A stretch of 64,000 bases of DNA from Vanilla planifolia (lineage: Eukaryota; Streptophyta; Magnoliopsida; Asparagales; Orchidaceae): assembly GCA_023846275.1 (NCBI GenBank), contig CM043865.1, positions 6,746,068 through 6,810,067 of the forward strand, given 5' to 3'. The notes beneath the pieces were generated by a model. That model worked only from the letters and a program-made list of their open reading frames with translations. It did no database searches and was not told the origin of the DNA. This document shows, in pieces, positions 12,901 to 24,701 of the stretch. How positions within the stretch are numbered: the stretch's first letter is position 1; every line of letters begins with the position of its first letter. Made by a program: the position numbers and the translations under genes.

Positions 12901-15900
12901 AGCCAACTTTTGCTTCACGTAACACACGCTAAACAGGATATACTGTGAGTCTCAATTGAGGCTTGCTACCGACAACGTATCTTAAGTTTCCTCCTAAGTG
13001 CTCTCAAAATATGAATGAAGTATCATACATTGGACCGAAGTATGGTATTTCTCATGCAAAATTTTAGCTTTACAAAAATCTTCTTTAGCGACTTAAGGTG
13101 AATCATGTTAATACATGAATTCCTTTTAAAACACATCTCAAAAAGCCATTTGTTAAATTTAAAAACAATGATATAGAGTCGAAGTTTTTGCTTAATCAAT
13201 TCCTGTTTAATATATGCAAAATATATAAGGTATTGCATGAACAAATATCTTCAAGCATTCCATTTGAATTATTCTTTCAACAAAATTATATGTAGATTAG
13301 GACTTGCATGAACCAATTAACAAAGCATTTATAAATTAAGGCTTTTGAATGGTTCTTGCATGATCAGCATTCAAATGCATCCAATTTAATAAGAAAGATG
13401 TAACTTTTATTAATGATAGAATAATTCATGCACGACAATTTAAGTTTTTATGGAATTATTTCTAACCATGCTTAAATGCACTCTAATGGGATGACAGATG
13501 TATGCATAAGCACAAGATTGTAGATACAACTATAGTTCTTGATCAAACAAAGATAAAAAAAAAACTAGACTTAACCCCTTATAAAAGTTCTTTGGAACTT
13601 TGTCACTTGCTTTTGATCATGAGCTTATGTTTTATGTCTTCCTTGGAGTTTCACACCATGTGTTCCATTTTTTTTGAGCTAAATGATATTATCCCTTTAT
13701 TTCTGTGTTCAAGCTCCCTTGACTACATATGATATAGATGATCACCTTCTATCTATCTTAATTTCAAACTAAAATTATTTACTAGATAAATAATTAGATC
13801 ACCATAAAAAACATCTTAAATACTTTGCTATCATCAAAAATATATACCAAGCTTTAAGCTCATGGGAATCAAAAAACCTATCAAATAAAAAGGGATAAAA
13901 TCAAAACACTATAAATAACATCCAGTCTGGATTACAAATATTAGAATGTTCTACATTCTCTCTCAAGTTAGAATATAAATATTATTTAAACCTAAAACTC
14001 AAATCTTTAAAATTCTTGCTTAATAAAACTTTATTAATGATGTCTACTACTTAAAGACAAATTGATAGATGTAGTAACTTGATTTTCTTTTTCAATCCAT
14101 TTTTTAATGAAATAATGGTAAATTTTCATGTAATTCATCATATCATGATGTACTTAATTCTTTGTTATATCAATAGATGACTGATTATAACAAAACATCT
14201 TAATAAGTTCTTTAATTATGATCCTCAATTCTTTTCAAAATCTCTTCTGTCATATACCTTTATGGATATCATATGTCATTGTTCTAAATTCACCTCTTGT
14301 TTGCTTCGTGACATAACAAACTATTCTTACTTCACAACGTGACTAAATTCCCTAGAACATGCATGCAATAGTCAGGAGTTGATCTTCGATTTTTAACTAA
14401 TCCAACCTAATCAACATCACTATATCTTTATCTCTATCTAATGACTTTCTAAAATACAAGGTCCTACATGGTGTCATTTTCAAGTGCCTTAAGATACTAT
14501 AAACCACTATATGTTCTTTATTTGAATTGTTTATAAGCTAACTCACTGTAATAAATAAAAAAACCAATATTAAGTCTTGTATGTGACCAATATATGAGTT
14601 TTTTTACAAGTATCTAATAACTATTTTTATTAATTGATGCATTATCTTCCTTGGTTCCTACTATAATTGTTAAGTTCATAAAGTTATCTATTAGCTTGCA
14701 ATCGAGCATTCTTGTTTCATTCAAAAGATCCCGAACATATTTCCTTTTGAGATATTGAAATGTTGACTTTTGACCAAGCTATTTCCATCGTTAAGAAATA
14801 TCAGACTTACAAAATCTTTGATTTCAAACTCTTTAGCAAGAATGCTCCTAAGGGTGCTAATCTCCTACTTAAAATCACTTATTAAAATAATCTCATTCAC
14901 GTATATTATAAGAACGACAATTTCTTTTAGATGAATGCTTAACAAAGAAAGTGTGATCAATCTAATATTAATAATATCCATACTGCACAACAACCCTTGT
15001 AACTCTATCAAATCAAAACCCTTGGAGATTGTTTAAGTTTATATCAAGATATTCTCAATTTGCAAACTTTGTTGAAAGTGGCTTGTGTCTCAAATCCAAG
15101 AGAAATGCACCTGTACACTCCTTCAACTAGGTCTCCATTGACAAAAGAATTCTCGACATCTAATTAATGAAGTGGTCAATCCAAACTTACTGCAAGAGAT
15201 ACAAAAATTTTAATTGCATTTAATTTGGCCACAGGAGTAAAAGTTTCTTTATAATCGAATCTATAAGATTATGTGAATCTATCAACAACAAGTCGAGCCA
15301 TGAATCGATCAACACTTTATCTTCTTTACATTTAACTGTGATGAACCATTTACAATCAACAAGATGCCTTTCAAGTGGTAGTTATGTGATCTTCCATGTT
15401 TCATTCTTCTCTAGTGCATGGATTTCTTCTTTATATTACGATATCATAAGAGTTTATCATATGGATTTGGGAATCTATATATAGTTGATATGCACTAAGT
15501 TATAGATTAGGTGTTTTATGCATTCTCTAACACTTTTTCTCACTGCAATAGGTATATCATTATCTTTAGAAAGTATGAGATTAGGTTTACCTGTGAATCT
15601 CTTGAATCAAGATCCATTCCTTGGATTTGCTTTAGAGGTACTTGTTACTCTTATCTCTTTTTGGTTCCTTTTCCTTCTAGAGTAAGTGATAAGATCTTTG
15701 TTGTTCTTGGATTGAGTTCTATTCAAGGAATGGTGAAGAAGCTTTGCGTTTCTAAAAGGGTTTGGTAACTCTACAATTTCACATGTGATGCAAGATATGG
15801 ATTAGTCATTCCCTTTAGTGAGTAAAAATGAATAGCTCTATCTAATTGTTGACTTGATTTAATGTAATTTTCATAGCAAGATTCCAAAACTTGTACTCCT

Positions 15901-18900
15901 TTGTAAAGTTGCTCTCATCTTAAATGTCAAATTTAGGATATGTTCAAAGAATGTAACATCTATGGATTATAGAATTTATTTATGATTGAAGAATAATATT
16001 TATGCCAAGTTTGATAAGAAGAATATCCTAAAAAATGCATCTAATGGCTTTCTTTAAGGTCAAGTTGCCTTGGTCGTAATTATAGCTATGTATAAATGCA
16101 AAACATTTGAATAGTCTTAAAAAAAATGGAGGATATGAGATGGGTGATTAGATATGTTTTGAATAGAGTTTGACATGAGGTTTGGAAGTTTATAACTTAA
16201 GAGAACATTCAATTAATGAGATAAGTTGTAATGATAATGACTTCCCCTAATATTGTTTTAGTATATCTGTAGAGAACATGAAAGATCAGGCTCTTTTAGA
16301 AGAAACCCATGTTTTCTTTCGACTACAACATTTTATTTAAATGCGTCAATACAAAAGCTTAAGTGAACCATTCTTTGACTTATCAAGTAATCACTAATAA
16401 TGGATGCAAAATATTTATTTGTATTGTTTATTTTTAAAATTTATATTTCATTTTGAGATTATGTTTGAGTCATGATATTGAATTGCTTGAATACTAGGTC
16501 TGCATATGATTTTTTTTTTCAATAGAAAGAATCATGTATGTTTGGTGTAATAATCTATAAATGTTATCAATCATTAAGATTTGGGAATGCTTTGATTCTA
16601 GATGATCCCCACACCTCCTTATGGATCAATAAAAAAGTTGTGATTTCATTCAGATAAACTATGATAAGAATTTCAACATATTTTGTACAATGAAGAGTTT
16701 CATAATAAAATTCATTCGTACTTTTATTATAAAAAAGAGAGGAAAATAATTTCTTAAGATACACGAAATTTATATAACCTAAATATAGTGCTATAATATA
16801 ATTGCATCATCATTTTTTGAAAAAAAAAACTAGATTTTGAATTATTGATACTAAACAATTAAAATTATGATATTTCTCTTTAAAAAAATTATTTTCCTAA
16901 GTACATAAATCCCCAAGTACTTTTTAGCACTGCTCATCATATTCTTTGAATCCAAGATCTAAAATTCATAATAATTTAAAGAAAATTTAGTGACACAATG
17001 TTGATCTCAAGTGAGCTTGTGTTTTGACAAGAGATAAATTGCAGTCTAGTTGCGACACTAAAAGGACAAAATTCAATATTAGGTTTCATGAAATTTTTAT
17101 TAATTTGGGACCAGTTACTTTAAAAAATGATCCATCTACTATATGGATTATTATATTATTATGACAATCATCAAACTTTGTTAGGACATCTCTATTATAA
17201 CCTCATAATTCAATACAAAAATTTAATGATAATAAAATCATATACTGATAATATGTTTTGAGATCATTTTCTCAAGAATGTTAAAAGATAATATTTAATT
17301 AAGATGATTAACAGTGTACTTCACTATGGGAGAATGGTCAAGATTAGACGATTTCATATTGTTAGAACCATAGATGAACCTTGTTATTAGTGGTGTGGTG
17401 ATTATCTTATGCAGCTTTTATTTTACTTTTGTGAGTTAGAATGTTAAAATATATACTAAGATACATATAGCTCTTAGGATCATATGTTTTCACATGTCAT
17501 CTTACATACCCAATTGCTTTACCCTATCAATCATGTGCTTTCATAAAAACCTATTAGTTTTGCAAAGATATCATCACTATTCAATACTTAACCAAGTAGA
17601 AGAACTTAAAATATGTTTTTTAAAAGTTTTAGTAAAATACACTTAATGAATACTACATTACCTATCAACATACAATGCATTCTATCTTAATCTAGTCAAG
17701 TTACTCAAGTCAATGACCCACATTTAATATAATATTACTTGCATGCAATACGTTTAATTCACCAAATTTGGTATGGTATTTCAGTGGAGTATGCACTTAA
17801 GATAATATTGGAATCCTAGGCTCGATATATGGTACGTTCGTTATTAACATATAGTACGTCTAATTCAATTGAGAAAGTATGCAAACGAATAAATAGTGTG
17901 TTGAGAGAAATATATAAAACCCAAAAACAAAATTCAATACTTTATTTATTAACATAAATACATTTAGCTCATCTTTATAAACATGTATCTACTTAACCTT
18001 AATTCGAGACATATATAATATGTTAATTATAAATGTGAAGTACATATACCATATTCAAGTAATGATCACATAGTCTCAAGCAAAACTCATAACTTGTATA
18101 AAATACATTATTTATCAACGTACAATACCATATAGTTTATTTTGTGAACAAGTGTAGTTTCCTATCGAACGTAAAATACGCATAATAGCTAGTTAATCTC
18201 TTTGGAAAAAATTAATCGTTAGATTATCATAGGGATTGTATTAAGTTGCATTGCAAATGTTCATTATCTATAAATAGTCATAAAATCTTAAAACAAAAAA
18301 GTTAATGAAAAAGATCTTAATCTAAAGAAGAGATTCAAGCTTCAAACTTCATTATTCTCTCAATCTCATCACTTTAAATCTCTAATAAAGGGAAGGAAAG
18401 GTCCTCGAGCTACTTTACAACTCATTTCTTCCTCACTATTAGCAATAATAGTAAAATCCTTTCATGCATTTTCATCATCATAGAGTGCCACTTGCAATTG
18501 GTAAAGGTTATAAAAAACATTATATAAGCTTATATTGTAAGAGTATTAAGATCTACTTTTTTCATTGTTTGTATTTTGAGTCATTTGAATTAGTTGTTTT
18601 ATTGGCTCACATGGGCCTCCTATCTAGATCACATTGTAAGAGTATTCAACAACTTATAATTTAGCAAAAGACGGTTGTTAGAGTAATCCTGGACTGAGGA
18701 TGTATATAAGCTCGTTGATTTGAGTCGAATCAATTAGAAATATTGGTATTCTTATTACCACCCTCATAGTACAAAGGTATTTAAAAGTAAATATAAATTT
18801 CAATAACACTTACAATTCCCCCCCACTCAAATAGATTGGTTATTCTTATATCTATGAATTCAAATTACCTTTTCTAATAAGACTTTGATGAAATTACCTT

Positions 18901-21900
18901 TTCTAATAAGACATTGATGAAATTACCTTTATGAGCAAATGATCTAGTTCTAATAGTAGAAATAATTGTTTCAAAATCTCCAATTGCCCATTGCTAAATG
19001 GATTAGGCTCGATTAGTACAAAATTTTCTCCCTAGTAGCAACGTTGCCTCGACTTTCTTTGGTTTGCTATCATGAGGGCTTCCAACTGACTAGTTTTACA
19101 TGAATATTCCAACAAGTGTCTTTGGTGTGACTAGGCTTTCAACAATGATCACAATATAGTCATTCCCTCATCTGCTTGTTGTTGCTGTAATTCTAAGGCC
19201 TACGACCTATTAAGGAAGAATATTTCTACTGACACAAACTAGTTTGAGTCTCCAACATAGCTTTCTTATTTTCTTTTCTTCAAACTTTAGAATAAGTTTC
19301 TTGAAAGCTAAGTTGAAGTCTGATCTCTGAAATTCTTCCCCAAACTTTATCAAGATTTTTGTTTAGCACGAACAAAAATTTAAATACTCTTTTCTTTTTT
19401 ATAATGTGTACTTGATCCCATCCTCAGGGCATTTCCATGAGTGTTTCTCACACAAGCCTACATATTGTGAATGCCTCATTAGTGTTGAAATAATGGATCA
19501 CGGCCAATCTCTTTGCCACAAATCATGTAGAATACTTTTTATTTTGAATAATTGTATTCTTTTTTGTTTTAATATATTTCCTTTATTGTTTCTCAGGTCT
19601 CTCTTATTGTTTCATAAAAACAAAAACTTTCTCTATCTTAATGGTCTTGGAATTAAATGCTATGAGATAACCATATTGCTTTTTGCCTTCTAGGTTTTGA
19701 AGGGTCATGTGTCTTTGTAGGAGCTATTGCACCAGTCATCCATGCACTAGACACGCATGAACATTATCAATGATTGAAATTATTGGAGATAATTATTTCC
19801 ACTAAATTTGTGTCATATAATAAAGATTTGATCTCCATCTATCATTACATCGTGTTGAAGACTATATTATCACAATTAGAGCTGACTGCAAATGTTGCAG
19901 AGAACTTGAATCTCTATTATCATTTCGTGTTTTGCCACTCCCTATTTTGCAAAAGATGCTTCCTATGTTTTCTTTACATGAGGAGACAAAAGAGCAATGA
20001 ACTTGCTAAAGAGAAGATACTTTCTGGCTTGTGGTGAACACATCTCAGAGTTTGTCGCAGCTGCAACGGATGAGAACAAGGCTAAGGCCAGGCAAGCTAG
20101 AAAAGTCAATTCAATCCTCCATGAAGAACTAGAGAGAACTGAAATGGCCAATGCAATACTCTGCTAAAAACATTAAGGATAGCAAGAAGCTGATCAAATG
20201 CAATGACGAAAGTTGATCCAGTCCAATGTAATCCTAGGAGAAAAAGTCAATTCAGTCACCAGCTTCTGTGAGACAAAGTCTATTCAGCAGTTACACAACA
20301 GAAGCCAAAGTCTAGGAAGAAGCTAAAAAAAATGATGAAGCAATCTCAAAAGCAAGATGGACCAGGAAGGAACGGTCATGAAAGGTGTCAAGATGGGAAG
20401 AGAGGGCGTGATATGAATATGCAATTCTTGATAATGTTAAAAGCTTAAAAAAATTTTTACTAATATGAATCAGCTAACACTATCTTTTGGTATAGGCAGA
20501 CAGTAGAGAAGATGTAGAAGAAAACAGAAGCATGTCCGTAATGCTTTAGATACAAAGATAGAGGTACTTCAACCCCAATTTTCTTGAACAAAAAAACACG
20601 TAGCCCACAAATGATGTTATTCATCTAACACTGGCAATTCAAAATCTATGTCAGTAAAAAATATAATCAACAACAAGAGCAAGATTAATTACAAATTTAA
20701 GAAGCAACTTACATTCAACTTTCCACAATATAGCAAAATTTTATAGAACAATTTCACAACTCCTCTATAAGAATGGAGGAAAGAAATTCTCACAAACTTC
20801 AAAAAACTTTAAACATTAAATTGAGAACACATTTTAGAAGCTATACCTTTGGTGGAGCCATTGGATATTCCTCGGGAAGAAATAGCTCAAGCTTAAATAC
20901 TCCTCCTAGTGAAAGGAAAATAAAAGACAAATGCATTAGATATCAAGAAGAAGCTATACTTTTGAGTGAAATTAAATAGAAATATATAATCTCTTGAGAA
21001 TAAACCCAAATGCATAGCAAAAAAAATAGTAACAAAACTAGCTGGAAAACTTTCATAGCTAATTTTTTCCTTGAGGGTAAATAGTATATAGTAGATAAGA
21101 AATTATCAAGGCTTGGCATGGGCACTATTACGGTCATTCTCACCCAATAATGACCATGTCACAACTCTGTTTAGGGCTTTGGGTTTAAGATCTTAAAGGT
21201 TATAGATAATTAATCACAGCAAAAGGACTACCACCATTTATTTCATGATTTTCTTATAATGTATTATTAACAGTTAACCTTTTTCATTCAGCAGCTGCAC
21301 TTGCAAGTAGTGTGAGAAGCCATTTGATTATTTACAACAGTAGTAACTGTATAACAGCACAATTAAAGTTATTTCCAAAGAAAGTAACGTGATTGTACAG
21401 AAACAAATAGCTAACAATTTTCATTTCAGCACAACACAACCAACATACATTACTCAGTATATATATAGTGGAACAGGCCCCATTTGGTGGGTAGTTTAAT
21501 CCTATTCCTATACAATGCTTACTTTCTAGAATTAGATATTGAAATTCTCATAGATAGGCCAAAAATCAAAGAGTCTGCAACACATGAGTACTCCAAAAAT
21601 GAGATGCAAACACGCTATCCAACACATGAGTACTCCAAAAATGACATGATTCCTATCCATCAAACCAATTGCCCCAAAAGAAATGGCTTTAACCACTTCC
21701 ACCCACCTAGGAAGTATGGTTTCTGCTACAAAAAACTAGTAAAGGCTACACAGCGACTATTTTGACAAAGAAAACCTCAACCAGAATGTAAAAAGACAAT
21801 CACAAGAATGATAAAAAGGAGCCGTGGAAAAGAAAAATCCATTAATAAGAAAAGAGAATGTTGACTAGTTATGCAGCCAATATGCATCCAACGATCCCAA

Positions 21901-23859
21901 CAGATAAAACCCAGTTTTGCACAAAAACCATACTAACATAGACTCCACTTGCTAGAGGCAGTAGCAAAATGATATCCACATTTCCTATTTTTCCAATTTT
22001 CTCCTTATTTTGGCATGTTTATTCAAGGTGAAGGAAACTCGATATTTAGTGGGGTCTCATGAATTTTTGCTTCTTATGGGCTATTTTAGTCCCATATTAC
22101 TTAGAGCCTCTCTTCGCTAGTGCAAGAACTCTTTCTTGCATTGGTACTTAGTTGTTATGCTATCTAAGTTAAAACCAAACATTGTTTTATTTGAGTAAAG
22201 TTCACCAAACTCAAGTAAAATCAAATACTAGTCAGAGGACATTTTTTAGGCTAGCAGAGAAGCGATTTCCGGCCTCTACCAAATGTTTTCAAAAAAGTAT
22301 CATAAATACAATTTTTTGTTTCTTGTGGGCTATTTTAGTCCATACTGCTTAGAGCCTGTCTTGTCTAGTACAAAAGCTCTTAGAAGTTAGGCCACCTAAG
22401 TGAAAACCAAACATTTCTTATTTGATTGGAGTTCACCTAAGTTGAGCAAGCTCAAGTACTAGTCAATGTGAAGTTGTTGAGGCTGGAATAGAAGCAATTT
22501 CTCGCCTTTACCTGATGTTCTAAATAAAGTACCATATATACAAGTTTCAAATTCTTGAATTTGTTTGCGACCGCCCTGGGCAACTCCTAATCACCACAAG
22601 AGGATAGCAATAGATTGAAGCACAAAACCTAGTTTTGTTTGTAACTAAAGGATCTTCTCTCCTACAAACTACAATTCTCTTTTATGGCTATGTCAATGTG
22701 TGGGACAGTTTGATCTCATTCAATTCACTCAATTTCACACAAGTGTGATCTTTTCTACTCCCATTCGTCATTCCATGGTTTGTGAACTACCACTAGGAAG
22801 CTATAAGCATTGTTTTAAGTAGCTTTTGATTTGGATTGTTAAGCATTTGTATGTTCATTGTCCCTCACAGAGGTTCCTTCACTTACTGGCAGCCTTAAAT
22901 GACTGATTAGCTTTAAAGGAGTGAGCAAGACCATATGCCTTTGTTGAAAATCTTAATCTCTGGATTACTTGTAAATCGCTGTTCTATGAGCTGAGGATTC
23001 AATAGTTGATCACATCATCCAACATTTAATTGACTATTTTCATGCTTTCATCATATTTCTAGGCATCATTGACTCTATCATGTTAGTTTTAAATAATAAA
23101 ACCATAAATCTTTAGCAAGTACAATTAATCATGAAGCAATCCACAGATAAATTAGCTTAGAATGAAAGATTTAGAAGCAAGAAACAAAAAATATGCTGCA
23201 AAACTATAAAAGATCTATTACCAAAAGTTTGAATGACAATGTGAAAATTCACGAAATTTTCCTAAAATTTGACCATGGCCTCTATGCGTCAAGCATCCAT
23301 GACTTGCATTCACACAAAAAAACGTGCATCGACTACACATGAGATCAGTAAACAGCACACATAAGGACTTGCAACTTAAAAAACAAATAATAAAGCAATC
23401 CACCTTCATACGGAGATTGAGTAGGCCCAAGGATCATCACATTGAAGTAGCGCATATTTTCTTCCGATGGCGATGCACTGATTCCTGGAGCTGGAGGGAA
23501 AAAAATGAAAACAAATAGTAATTCAAAGAAAGATGAATATAGGGAACCAAAGGCCTTAGATGAGTCAAAAACGCCTTCCACACTGCTACCCGACACAAAA
23601 AACGCACTTGAACCAATAGGAACAGCAATAACCTGGTTCGCTGAGGAGACGTTGCGTTTCCTGTCAAATAACAAGATCAACAAACCAGGAAAGTTTAGCA
23701 ATCTCGATATAACGATAGGATTAATCAAAGGAAAATGATCTACGATGCAGCTACAGGCAGCAATCACATCGCCGGCCGACGAGCAGTTCCTAAAAAGTTT
23801 TCAACTCGGAGAAGATATATTACCTTAATGATCCTCGGGGGTAGATTGCGGCTCGCCAT
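6919..23859 (-). CDS. UBC35/36: Ubiquitin-conjugating enzyme E2, Ubc13 type (UBC35/36)
   Basis: Eight coding exons on the reverse strand (high to low): 23824-23859, 23633-23660, 23404-23490, 20847-20905, 7443-7484, 7282-7355, 7060-7157 and 6919-6956. Phases join exactly to give 462 bases, 153 residues and a stop, the family length. The N-terminus reads [17 protein letters not shown]. The HPN motif is at 79-81, the catalytic cysteine is Cys89 in [12 protein letters not shown], and the end is [11 protein letters not shown]. Ubc13 E2s pair with a UEV (Mms2/Uev1) to build Lys63-linked ubiquitin chains. In plants they act in DNA-damage tolerance, iron-deficiency root responses and immunity. Introns are 163, 142, 2498, 13362, 87, 124 and 103 bases. 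The 87-base intron has a GC donor. The 13.4 kb intron holds a copia fossil. MAPPK replaces the usual MAAPK near residue 66. Every exon is intact, so this is probably a working gene. Confidence 0.95.
7356..7442 (-). other. GC-AG intron in the E2 gene
   Basis: The exon encoding [14 protein letters not shown] ends at 7443 (reverse strand ..gataag) and is followed by gcaag rather than gtaag. The acceptor is caaatgcag. The flank AAG|GCAAG is the consensus of the minor GC-AG class, which the normal U2 spliceosome removes. No GT in the vicinity would keep the protein intact. Confidence 0.88.
8655..9250. repeat. Tandem duplication, about 350-base unit, diverged
   Basis: Both blocks (about 8660-8940 and 9010-9250) contain ggttgacacttgggattt, catctacaaatg or cacctacaaatg, gtcacacaaca, agcat and a repeated ttgggct / cccactaatgcac segment in the same order. 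A shorter internal repeat (gggctaccca / gggccaccca) lies inside each. Identity is roughly 75-80 percent by eye. It is non-coding and sits inside the E2 intron. Confidence 0.75.
9521..10131 (+). pseudogene. Duplicated gene-like fragment (unknown protein), two copies
   Basis: Two direct copies, about 9521-9808 and 9826-10131, offset by about 305 bases. They share gactggaattgg, aggatttcagaggtgttcaa, gtaatgcatttcaaaatgg and tctcaaatgacaactaccc. In copy 2 a frame open from about 9787 to 10039 reads through [23 protein letters not shown] and [13 protein letters not shown], with normal protein-like composition. Copy 1 retains the [15 protein letters not shown] part but is shorter and has lost the frame. 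A possible coding tail follows at about 10125-10215 ([20 protein letters not shown], then a stop). The strand is opposite to the host gene. I do not recognise the family. There is a faint resemblance to hAT transposase C-termini, which I cannot establish. It may be a captured or retroposed gene fragment. Confidence 0.5.
17340..18830 (+). mobile_element. LTR-like insertion nested in the copia fossil
   Basis: The spacing between the Gag zinc-knuckle and reverse-transcriptase-like parts of the surrounding copia element is about 1.4 kb longer than usual. The extra block carries a promoter/terminator-like mix and many tacgt / ataca motifs. Parts of it (acatgtcat, catacc, aattgcttt in order) resemble the Sirevirus-like LTR at 40.0-41.4 kb. 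I read it as a probable solo LTR on the + strand. Ends are approximate and no target duplication was found. Confidence 0.4.
18870..18930. repeat. Short tandem repeat, 32-base unit
   Basis: The unit aattaccttttctaataag + actttgatga occurs twice with a partial third copy. It lies in the Gag part of the copia fossil. Confidence 0.8.
20020..20260 (+). pseudogene. Coding-like remnant with helical, charged composition (unknown)
   Basis: On the + strand a frame reads [40 protein letters not shown], and then continues in another frame with a segment like NIKDSKKLI. Alanine-, lysine- and glutamate-rich composition with heptad-like spacing suggests a coiled coil. GC content is higher than its surroundings. 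The frame change and lack of a clear start or stop mark it as a broken fragment. It lies between the copia Gag remnant and E2 exon 4, on the strand opposite to both. I do not recognise the parent gene. Confidence 0.4.
20847..20905 (-). CDS. UBC35/36: Isolated exon 4 of the Ubc13-type E2
   Basis: A 59-base exon stranded between a 2.5 kb and a 13.4 kb intron. On the reverse strand the acceptor is ttcactag and the donor is caaag|gtatag. It encodes [20 protein letters not shown] when joined in phase to the exons on both sides, exactly the block missing between SPYEG and [11 protein letters not shown]. It is too short for most ORF finders and is the exon that proves the two halves of the gene belong together. 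Confidence 0.95.
21573..21650. repeat. 41-base tandem duplication
   Basis: The motif acacatgagtactccaaaaa occurs twice at an offset of 41 bases inside the E2 intron. It falls in a 93-codon chance reading frame with no family resemblance. Confidence 0.8.
22066..22545. repeat. Tandem duplication, about 248-base unit
   Basis: The blocks 22066-22310 and 22314-22545 share tgggctattttagtcc, cttagagcct, aaaaccaaacatt, gttcacc, tactagtcaa / tactagtcag and aagcgattt / aagcaattt in the same order. Identity is about 75-80 percent by eye. Non-coding. Confidence 0.8.
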
Positions 23860-24701
23860 TGTCTCTAGATTTAGCAGCGGTTAATCAACAAGCAACCAAA
23901 AATTGCGAAGGCGAGAACGAGATGCAGGGAGCTATGGGGAACAGGCGAACAGCATACACAATTTAAAACGCAAATTCATAAAAAGTCCAAAACAGATCGT
24001 ATTTCTTATGCGGGCTGCTTTATAGCGATGTGCTCATCCTGCAGATTCTCCCACCCAGCAAAGTAGCACCCACATTGCCTATCCACGTGGCACAATTCTT
24101 TGCGCACATTCTTTAAAATAATTTTAAAAGTACAATAATAGCTAATTGAGCACATACAAATTTATATTTAAACTTTAAGAAAAAATTAAAAATAAATAAT
24201 AAAACCATTTAGAAAAAAATATTTATTTTCCCTAATTTATATCATTAAAAAAATAACAGGCCATGGCTCACCATAAGAACAATTTTTTTTTATTTTATTA
24301 ATTAATTCATAATTAGTAAAGCCTCTTTGGAAAAATCTAAAAAATTAAAATTGGAAGCTCCATACAACCCAAATTTAAGTATCAAACATTCCAACTTAGG
24401 ACAAGCACATGCAAGTAATGAACTTACATAAGAATGAATCACATAGAATCTCATTTCTCCACACGAAACATTTTGAATATAAAAAAAAGACATTGATAAC
24501 CTCAATGAAAATTATTTTTCTCAGAGAAAATTTTCTTGTCTGTATTTTATTTATAAATTTTCTTTAAAACATTAACAATAAGATCCTATGACATTTAATC
24601 CAAAAAATATATATTTTGTGGAAACATGACTTATTTGTAAAAATGAATAACAAATTAAAAAGAAAGTAAAAAATGATTGATAATATGTTAAAAATAACTT
24701 A
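23860..24701 (-). promoter_or_regulatory. 5' leader and promoter region of the E2 gene
   Basis: The start codon is at 23857-23859 on the reverse strand. The 250 bases upstream have higher GC than the surroundings and include a perfect G-box core (cacgtg, 24085-24090) in a palindromic ccacgtgg context, a bZIP/bHLH binding site. No clear TATA box was picked out, as is common for housekeeping genes. Sequence above 24120 becomes strongly AT-rich and shows nothing further. Confidence 0.5.

Larger units (their letters stand above)
7485..13400. other. Lower part of the 13.4 kb E2 intron, no intact gene
   Basis: AT-rich intron sequence with two separate tandem duplications (about 8655-9250 and 9521-10131, listed below). 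Sequence from about 10.2 to 13.4 kb is low in coding signal. A patch at 12380-12610 has a short open frame in each direction but no family I recognise. Confidence 0.6.
13400..19700 (-). mobile_element. Decayed Ty1-copia retrotransposon in the E2 intron
   Basis: Read on the reverse strand, the parts come in copia order. A Gag zinc-knuckle with CX2CX4HX4C spacing is at about 19100-19170. Reverse-transcriptase-like sequence (KARLVV / VAKLNAIK region) is at about 15000-15360. RNase H-like sequence is at about 14260-14440. A purine-rich tract (13956-13967) is followed by a TG-starting presumed 3' LTR from 13955 downwards. The outer limits are approximate. The element is clearly broken, with many breaks, and is old. 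A block at about 17340-18830 interrupts it. It lies in the same orientation as the host gene. Confidence 0.75.
20906..23403 (-). other. 2.5 kb intron of the E2 gene
   Basis: The intron lies between the exon ending SPYEG and the exon starting GVFKLEL. The donor on the reverse strand is gaag|gtggat and the acceptor is ttcactag. It contains a 41-base tandem duplication at about 21573-21650, a 248-base duplication at 22066-22545 and otherwise AT-rich sequence without a recognised gene. Confidence 0.85.

Noticed and set aside
19963-20151. Reverse-strand frame with a signal-peptide-like hydrophobic stretch
   Set aside because: Antisense of the Ala/Lys/Glu-rich + strand remnant; hydrophobicity follows from the complement of Ala and Glu codons.
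23345-23767. A 140-residue reverse-strand open frame taken as a gene
   Set aside because: Only residues from APGISAS to SPYEG belong to the E2 (exon 3). The flanks are intron sequence that happens to stay open.
6919-23859. Hypothesis that the E2 is two separate pseudogene pieces
   Set aside because: Exon 4 at 20847-20905 supplies exactly the missing block and all eight exons join in phase to the family length of 153 residues.
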